Origin: Salinicoccus sp. RF5
GTDB lineage: Bacteria > Bacillota > Bacilli > Staphylococcales > Salinicoccaceae
Length of the DNA: 64,000 nucleotides
Assembly (NCBI RefSeq): GCF_020786625.1
Contig: NZ_JAJGRC010000003.1
Coordinates: 248,001-312,000, forward strand
Reading direction: 5' to 3'
Shown here one piece after another: positions 59,378 to 64,000 of the stretch. The notes under the pieces are model-generated. The model had not been told where the DNA came from and ran no database searches. It saw only the letters and a program-made list of their open reading frames with translations. The position numbers and the translations under genes were made by a program. Every line of letters begins with the position of its first letter. The stretch's first letter is position 1.

Positions 59378-59386
59378 CATGAATCA

Positions 59387-59707
59387 TCAGTTCAACTGCT
59401 TCTGTTCACGCTTCTTCTGGAATGTATCTTTCGCATCCTTGATGGATTGTTCAAGTTCAGGGTTGTTCTGTCTGATCTCTTCAATTGTTTCCTTCCAGAA
59501 CATGATTTCATCCTTGAGTCCTTCGATCTTGGATGGTTGACCGGAATCGGAGGAAAGTTTATTCTTCGCCTCATCCGGATTCTGTGCATAGTACTTCAGG
59601 TCCTTCGAACGGCTGAGTACGGATTGTCTTGTATTTTTGTCGATCAGGCTGAGTCCAGCACCTACGACTGCTCCAATGAGAACAGCGGGTATCAATTTGT
59701 TATCCAT
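59387..59707 (-). CDS. YtxH-like protein
   Basis: A 106-residue protein with an N-terminal glycine-containing helix (LIPAVLIGAVVGAGLSLI, residues 4-21) followed by about 85 residues of charged helix likely to form a coiled coil. This is the YtxH/gas-vesicle-like layout of small envelope-associated Firmicutes proteins, linked in bacilli to general stress. No SigB promoter was found in 59708-59864. Confidence 0.8.
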   Translation of the reverse strand: MDNKLIPAVLIGAVVGAGLSLIDKNTRQSVLSRSKDLKYYAQNPDEAKNKLSSDSGQPSKIEGLKDEIMFWKETIEEIRQNNPELEQSIKDAKDTFQKKREQKQLN

Positions 59708-59864
59708 GTAGAATTCTCCTTTGTATGTGATTTATAGTTGCTTATAACCATTTTAAACTAACTTCAAACTTTATTCATCGAATAACTGAATTATAAATTT
59801 TATTATCATATGAACTTTGTTACTATTGTAATGTCATTTAATATATTGGTATGGAGGAATTCAA

Positions 59865-60062
59865 ATGAACAAGGCGGATATGCTGAAAGAGATAGAAGAA
59901 TCGCTGAATGTTGTAAACAAGGGGCTTTTCAATGCGGATGATTTCGACGATGGGAACACTGAGGAAATCCGGGAGATCCACGAGATGGTGACGGGCAGGA
60001 ACCAGATAACGGCAATCGAGCAGTCGGCAATCATCGAAGAGCTTTCAAAACTGAGGAAATGA
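59865..60062 (+). CDS. DUF1128/UPF0435 protein
   Basis: A 65-residue helical protein with LNVVNKGLFNADDFD and EEIREIHEMVTGRNQIT, the DUF1128 pattern (LNIVNQGLL... in S. aureus). Function unknown. GGAGG precedes the ATG. It lies 13 bases upstream of the aminopeptidase gene, a conserved pairing in staphylococci. Confidence 0.88.
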   Translation: MNKADMLKEIEESLNVVNKGLFNADDFDDGNTEEIREIHEMVTGRNQITAIEQSAIIEELSKLRK

Positions 60063-60075
60063 AGGAGAAATACAT

Positions 60076-61308
60076 ATGACACAATTTGAAGAGAAACTTG
60101 AAAAATATGCAGATCTGCTCGTGGACGTGGGACTCAATGTCCAGCCGGATGGCCGGGTATTCATCAGGGGGGCCCAGGACGCACTCCCGCTGATCAGACT
60201 CGTGACCGAGAAAGCCTACCAGAAAGGTGCAAAGGAAGTGAAGGTCGTCCTTTCCGATGACAGGCTGACGCAGCTGCATGCCAAAAACCAGTCCAAGGAG
60301 GAACTGAGCATGATCCACCAATGGGCCATAGATGAGCGGATGTTCTACTCGGATGAAAAGGCCGGGTTCCTGAGCATCACCTCCTCATCACCGGAACTGC
60401 TGAAGGATGTGGATCCGGAGAAGCTGCAGGCAATGCAGGTGGCTTCAGGCCGTGCTTTCAAAGATTTCTCGAACCGCATCCAGTCGGACTACCACAGCTG
60501 GTGTGTGGCAGGCTATCCGTCCGTCGAATGGGCAAGGCTGGTGTTCCCAGATAAGGATGATGAAGCGGCTGTTGAAGCACTGATGGACCTCATCTTCTAT
60601 ACCGTCCGTGCAGATGTCGACAATCCTGTAGCGGCATGGGAGCAGCATGATGCAACGCTCCACGAGAAGGTGGACTACCTGAATGCCAGGAAGTATAAGG
60701 CGCTCAGATATGAAGCACCAGGCACAGACCTCGTAATCGGTCTGCCAAAAGGCCATCTGTGGGCCGGCGCCTCCAGCCTGAATGCAGATGGTGAGAAGTT
60801 CATGGCGAACATGCCGACCGAAGAGGTGTTCAGTGTACCGGATCGCAACCGGGTGGACGGCTATGTATCCAATACGCTGCCGCTCAGCCATGGAGGCAAT
60901 CTGATCGATGACTTCAAGCTGACATTCAAGGACGGCAGAGTCGTCGATTTCGAAGCGGGCAGAGGATATGAAGTGCTGAAGAACATACTGGATGCCGATG
61001 AAGGGGCAAGACACCTTGGAGAGGTGGCGCTGGTGCCTGATGATTCACCGATCTCCAATGCGGGTAAACTCTTCTACAACACACTGTTCGACGAAAATGC
61101 CTCATGTCACATCGCTCTCGGCAGTGCCTATGCTTTCTGTCTCGAAGGGGGCAAGTCCATGTCACGGGAAGAACTGGAGGCGGCGGGACTCAACGATTCT
61201 ATCACGCACGTCGACTTCATGATCGGTTCCGACCAGCTGGACATATACGGCATCACTGAAGAGGGTACGGAAGAGAAAGTGTTTGAAAAAGGAAACTGGG
61301 CCTTTTAA
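60076..61308 (+). CDS. M29-family metalloaminopeptidase (AmpS/PepS type)
   Basis: A 410-residue cytosolic aminopeptidase of the thermophilic M29 family. The two-metal active site lies in the C-terminal half: motifs EVFSVPDRNRVDG (Glu), EVALVPDDSPIS (Glu), NTLFDENASCHIALGSAY (His) and HVDFMIGSDQLDIYG (His, Asp). It releases N-terminal residues from peptides. Length is standard. Confidence 0.93.
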   Translation: MTQFEEKLEKYADLLVDVGLNVQPDGRVFIRGAQDALPLIRLVTEKAYQKGAKEVKVVLSDDRLTQLHAKNQSKEELSMIHQWAIDERMFYSDEKAGFLSITSSSPELLKDVDPEKLQAMQVASGRAFKDFSNRIQSDYHSWCVAGYPSVEWARLVFPDKDDEAAVEALMDLIFYTVRADVDNPVAAWEQHDATLHEKVDYLNARKYKALRYEAPGTDLVIGLPKGHLWAGASSLNADGEKFMANMPTEEVFSVPDRNRVDGYVSNTLPLSHGGNLIDDFKLTFKDGRVVDFEAGRGYEVLKNILDADEGARHLGEVALVPDDSPISNAGKLFYNTLFDENASCHIALGSAYAFCLEGGKSMSREELEAAGLNDSITHVDFMIGSDQLDIYGITEEGTEEKVFEKGNWAF

Positions 61309-61382
61309 ATTATAGATAGTACAAGCGCGGCCTTTATGTTAAAATATAAGCAATAGGAAAAGTACCAATAGGAGGGTTTTTC

Positions 61383-61538
61383 ATGAGCTTTGCAATGATG
61401 TTTCTCGTAATGCTGGCATTTCTTTTTGCCATCTTTGCATTTGCCCTGATCCTGCACCACTTCCTGTCCAAGGCGCTTCCAGGCAAGGATGCGATTGTGA
61501 TCGATACACCGGAAGAGGCGCTGGAACGTCAGGACTAG
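61383..61538 (+). CDS. Small membrane protein, unknown
   Basis: A 51-residue protein with one long helix (MMFLVMLAFLFAIFAFALIL, residues 5-24), a HH pair at the membrane edge and a short acidic tail with IDTPEEALERQD. GGAGGG lies six bases before the ATG, a strong initiation signal, and the frame has its own terminator downstream. Family not recognised. Confidence 0.75.
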   Translation: MSFAMMFLVMLAFLFAIFAFALILHHFLSKALPGKDAIVIDTPEEALERQD

Positions 61539-61560
61539 CAGTTTCCAATAGAAGAAATCA

Positions 61561-61590
61561 GGAAGGGATAATGATTATCCCTTCCTTTTT
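61561..61590 (+). terminator. Terminator
   Basis: Eleven-base-pair perfect stem 61561-61571/61575-61585 and T-run. Confidence 0.9.
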
Positions 61591-61639
61591 AATGCCCAAA
61601 ATGTGCTATTATAGTAGTGCTTGGAATGGAGGAAAAAAT

Positions 61640-62149
61640 ATGGAAAAGAAAATGTCGGAATCCTATACAGTCAAGACATCAAACGTCATGCCGCCGGATA
61701 CGAACAATCATCATACATTGTACGGAGGCAGGCTGATGGCATACATAGATGACGTGGCAGCAATCGCTGCACGCCGTCATTCTCGTTCAAAGGTGGTGAC
61801 CGCTTCAATCGACTCGGTCGATTTTCTGGAGCCGATCCATCTTGGGGACGTCGTCATCCTCGAGGCACTGGTGACCCATACGGGGAAATCCTCGATGGAA
61901 ATTCTGGTCAAGGTTTCGAAGGAACAGCTAGAGAACGGTACAGAAAAGAAGCTTGCCGCCTTCAGCTTCCTTACATTCGTTGCGTTGGATGATGACCTCA
62001 AGCCTCTGGAAGTACCGACGCTCATCCCTGATAACGAGCGCTTGAAATGGCTCGATGAGACGGGGGAGGAACGTGCGGAGCACCGTCGCCATAGAAGGGA
62101 ACGTTCGAAGGCATTGCGCGAGTTCTTTGCGACAGATCTTTTTGACTAG
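61640..62149 (+). CDS. Acyl-CoA thioesterase, hotdog fold (YkhA-like)
   Basis: A 169-residue single-hotdog thioesterase of the YciA/YkhA group. Visible are MPPDTNNHHTLYGGRLMAYIDDVAA (split; residues about 17-41, with the catalytic Asn/Asp region), VTASIDSVDFLEPIHLGD and FLTFVALDDD. The C-terminus carries an extra basic helix RRHRRERSKALREFF. It hydrolyses acyl-CoA of unspecified chain length. GGAGG precedes ATG 61640. Confidence 0.9.
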   Translation: MEKKMSESYTVKTSNVMPPDTNNHHTLYGGRLMAYIDDVAAIAARRHSRSKVVTASIDSVDFLEPIHLGDVVILEALVTHTGKSSMEILVKVSKEQLENGTEKKLAAFSFLTFVALDDDLKPLEVPTLIPDNERLKWLDETGEERAEHRRHRRERSKALREFFATDLFD

Positions 62150-62159
62150 GGGGGATCGT

Positions 62160-62954
62160 ATGCAGATAAAGAAAGTGGCGCTTCTGAAGAACAGTATGTA
62201 TGAAATACACATGGATGACGACACTTCATTCAAGGCCCATGAGGAGTCGGTTGTGAAGTACCGGCTGATTCCGGAACGTATACTCGAAACGGGTGAGTAC
62301 AATCAGGTGCTCGAAGCGATCCAGTATGACCAGGCATACGTCAAGGCACTCGGATACATCAGCTACAAACTGCGTTCCGAGTCGGAGATGAGGAAGTACC
62401 TGGCAGAGGACTACCATCCGGAAATGATCGACAGGACCATCCAGAGACTCAGGGAGGAAGGGTATGTCAATGATGCGCATTACGCCAAGGCCCTGAAGAA
62501 TACGATGATTGCCACGACGGACAAAGGACCTTTCGCCCTGGAGCGGGAGCTGAAGAAGCACCGCATCGATGAGGCGGTCATCCGTGAGAATGTGGATGCC
62601 TTCAGCAGTGAAGTGGACGAAGAACGTATGAACAAGCTTAAAGACAAGCAGCTGAAAAGGCATAAGGGTGCCTATCGTCAGTTCAGGATGAAGCTGACTG
62701 AAAAACTGTACCAGAAAGGGTATGGCAAGGCTCATATCGACATGATCGATTTCGATGATGATTATGACGAAGCGGCGCATTTCGAAAAGGATTTTGAAAA
62801 GTACTTCAATAAATATCGGAAAAAGGAAACAGGCCATACCATAAAGCAGAAGCTGATACAGGCACTGATGAGAAAAGGGTATGGCTATGATCTGATCCAG
62901 GAAAAGTTAGGCGGTATAGATGATGAAACCTTTGAATACTATGACGAGACGTGA
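62160..62954 (+). CDS. recX: Recombination regulator RecX
   Basis: A 264-residue protein of three-helix tandem repeats that modulates RecA filaments. RecX motifs: ALGYISYKLRSESEMRKYL at about residues 62-80, LREEGYVNDAHYAKA, and the C-terminal LIQALMRKGYGYDLIQEKL. The size is that of the longer Firmicutes RecX. A G-run lies five bases before ATG 62160. It overlaps the next gene by 35 bases. No LexA box is visible here. Confidence 0.93.
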   Translation: MQIKKVALLKNSMYEIHMDDDTSFKAHEESVVKYRLIPERILETGEYNQVLEAIQYDQAYVKALGYISYKLRSESEMRKYLAEDYHPEMIDRTIQRLREEGYVNDAHYAKALKNTMIATTDKGPFALERELKKHRIDEAVIRENVDAFSSEVDEERMNKLKDKQLKRHKGAYRQFRMKLTEKLYQKGYGKAHIDMIDFDDDYDEAAHFEKDFEKYFNKYRKKETGHTIKQKLIQALMRKGYGYDLIQEKLGGIDDETFEYYDET

Positions 62955-63243
62955 ACTTGAAGCATATATTGCCGAGAAGCGCGAGGCAATGAGGAAGGCC
63001 GAGATGATGGGTGTGGAAAATGAATACAGGGTGCTTGAACGCCAGGTACTCATAGCAGAAAGCTATTTCATCGACCTCTCCCTGATCGAACCGGGGAAGA
63101 TCTATAAGGTCATCAGCAATGAAGACCACTACTTCAAAGTGGAATACATCAAGGGCATCTTTGCCTGGGGGTTCTTCGTCGGAGGAGAAGAGAGAGAGAC
63201 AGGCATTCCTGTCAGCATGCTGCAGTTGAACAAGAAGGGATGA
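62920..63243 (+). CDS. YfhH family protein (DUF1811)
   Basis: A 107-residue protein: an N-terminal helical half (MTRRELEAYIAEKREAMRKAE) and a C-terminal SH3-like half (YKVISNEDHYFKVEYIKGIFAWG, split over residues about 63-85). This is the DUF1811/YfhH family, found next to recX in bacilli and staphylococci; function unknown. ATG 62920 has AGGCGG five bases upstream. Confidence 0.88.
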   Translation: MMKPLNTMTRRELEAYIAEKREAMRKAEMMGVENEYRVLERQVLIAESYFIDLSLIEPGKIYKVISNEDHYFKVEYIKGIFAWGFFVGGEERETGIPVSMLQLNKKG

Positions 63244-63247
63244 TCTG

Positions 63248-64000
63248 ATGCAGAACATCATTCTACTCAGGGCACTGAACCTGACATATGCCAAGGAATC
63301 AAAAAAGTTCATGGACCGGATGCTGGGCAGGGAAGGCGGCCTTCTGCTCAAAGATGTCACCTTCCATCTCTATAAGGGGGAAGTGCTCGGCATCTTTTCG
63401 GACTACAGGACGCTGAACTACCTGAAGGAGATGGTCAACGGCAGCCTTGACCCCAAAAAGGGGCGGGTAAAGACGGACAGCTCGATCTTGAGCCTCGATG
63501 TGCTCGACCACATCAGCCATCCCCACCCATTGAACATCTTCGTTTCTGAGATGCTCGATGAATACATGCAGGCGGATGAGGCCGCTGAAGCGGTCGAGCA
63601 GCTCTGGTCCCATCCCCTGTTCAGGAAGTACTGGAATACACCGGTCAAGGAGATGACACGCAGGGAAATCGCCCTGGTCCTCCTCGAGATGTCCAACGTC
63701 TCGGACGCTGAAATCATCCTCTACTGTAACGTTTACCGGCACTTGGGAGCTCAGGATGCCGCGGTGTTCAAATCGACAATCAATGGGCAGGAAGAGAAGG
63801 GGCGTGGGGTGCTCCTGCTTGAGAGCAGCATGGAGCCGATCGAATCCCTCGCCAACTATTTCCTGTGGCTTAGCTATGGCCAGATACGCTACGACGGCAG
63901 CGTCAAGCAGGGCATCATGGAATATAATGCTTATATGAAAAAGAAGAGCCAGCTCAAAAGTGTGGACGAAGAAGCCCATTTTGATATCGAATGGAAACGG
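63248..64000 (+). CDS. TagH-like ABC ATPase homologue with degenerate nucleotide-binding motifs, 3' partial
   Basis: 251 residues are visible and the frame is still open at the right edge. The order of segments matches teichoic-acid exporter ATPase TagH: GLLLKDVTFHLYKGEVLGI, then a GSLDPKKGRV turn, PVKEMTRREIALVLL at the signature, AEIILYCN at Walker B, and GVLLLESSMEPIESLANYF-LWLSYGQIRYDG at the switch. Walker A (residues 48-58) reads GIFSDYRTLNY with no GxxGxGK; LSGG, the Walker B acids and the switch His are also lost. It should not hydrolyse ATP. AAGGG precedes the ATG; it follows yfhH by four bases. Confidence 0.75.
   Translation, partial: MQNIILLRALNLTYAKESKKFMDRMLGREGGLLLKDVTFHLYKGEVLGIFSDYRTLNYLKEMVNGSLDPKKGRVKTDSSILSLDVLDHISHPHPLNIFVSEMLDEYMQADEAAEAVEQLWSHPLFRKYWNTPVKEMTRREIALVLLEMSNVSDAEIILYCNVYRHLGAQDAAVFKSTINGQEEKGRGVLLLESSMEPIESLANYFLWLSYGQIRYDGSVKQGIMEYNAYMKKKSQLKSVDEEAHFDIEWKR

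Overview
The window reads as a chromosomal segment of a low-GC-lineage Gram-positive coccus in the Staphylococcaceae, but with roughly balanced base composition. Gene content and order follow the staphylococcal core chromosome: ppaC, pncA, pncB-nadE, a UPF0316 gene and a NETI gene, purB, pcrB-pcrA-ligA-camS, putP, gatCAB, dagK, an RlmD/RlmCD enzyme, dinB, map, a DUF1128 gene, an M29 aminopeptidase and recX. The higher GC than Staphylococcus points to a relative such as Salinicoccus. That genus guess is inference from composition and synteny. I see no insertion sequence, phage, CRISPR array or rRNA; there is one tRNA gene.

Layout. 1-6.7 kb: the end of an opine-dehydrogenase-type gene, a stress protein with a SigB-like promoter, YjbQ, a zinc-binding lipoprotein under two Zur-like operators, rpmG, an unusual FolD, a YolD protein behind a consensus LexA box, and a lactonase. 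6.8-13.1 kb: pyrophosphatase and an NAD salvage cluster (nicotinamidase and MFS permease on the minus strand, pncB and nadE on the plus strand). 13.2-21.5 kb: purB with a PurR box pair, a VanY-type peptidase, and pcrB-pcrA-ligA-camS. 21.5-29.9 kb: putP, gatCAB, a GrpB protein, a tiny membrane protein overlapping dagK, and a membrane protein that looks like a dead site-2 protease.

29.9-44.9 kb is more mixed accessory chromosome: a short-chain dehydrogenase, a cytoplasmic 5'-nucleotidase, two RlmD-type rRNA methyltransferases, Dus, a decayed GNAT gene, cysK, a YlmA-type ABC ATPase with a ring-cleaving dioxygenase, a zinc-type macrodomain protein, an ACR3-like exporter, a probably broken small membrane gene and tRNA-Val. 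45.4-48.9 kb is a glucuronide utilisation operon (GPH symporter plus a beta-glucuronidase of the staphylococcal GUSPlus type) with a compact regulatory region: a sigma-A promoter, a cre site over the -35 and two palindromic operators. 49-64 kb returns to core genes: a membrane-anchored nuclease, Ohr, dinB with its own LexA box, an ArAE membrane protein, map, carbonic anhydrase with YihY, ytxH, an aminopeptidase, a thioesterase, recX, yfhH, and at the right edge the start of a TagH-like ABC ATPase whose nucleotide-binding motifs are all degenerate.

The items I would look at first are the degenerate TagH homologue (63248-64000), the pseudo-S2P membrane protein (29230-29895), the FolD variant without its catalytic lysine, the unlisted 55-residue membrane protein before dagK, and the glucuronide control region. 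Most convergent gene pairs share near-perfect hairpins that act as bidirectional terminators.
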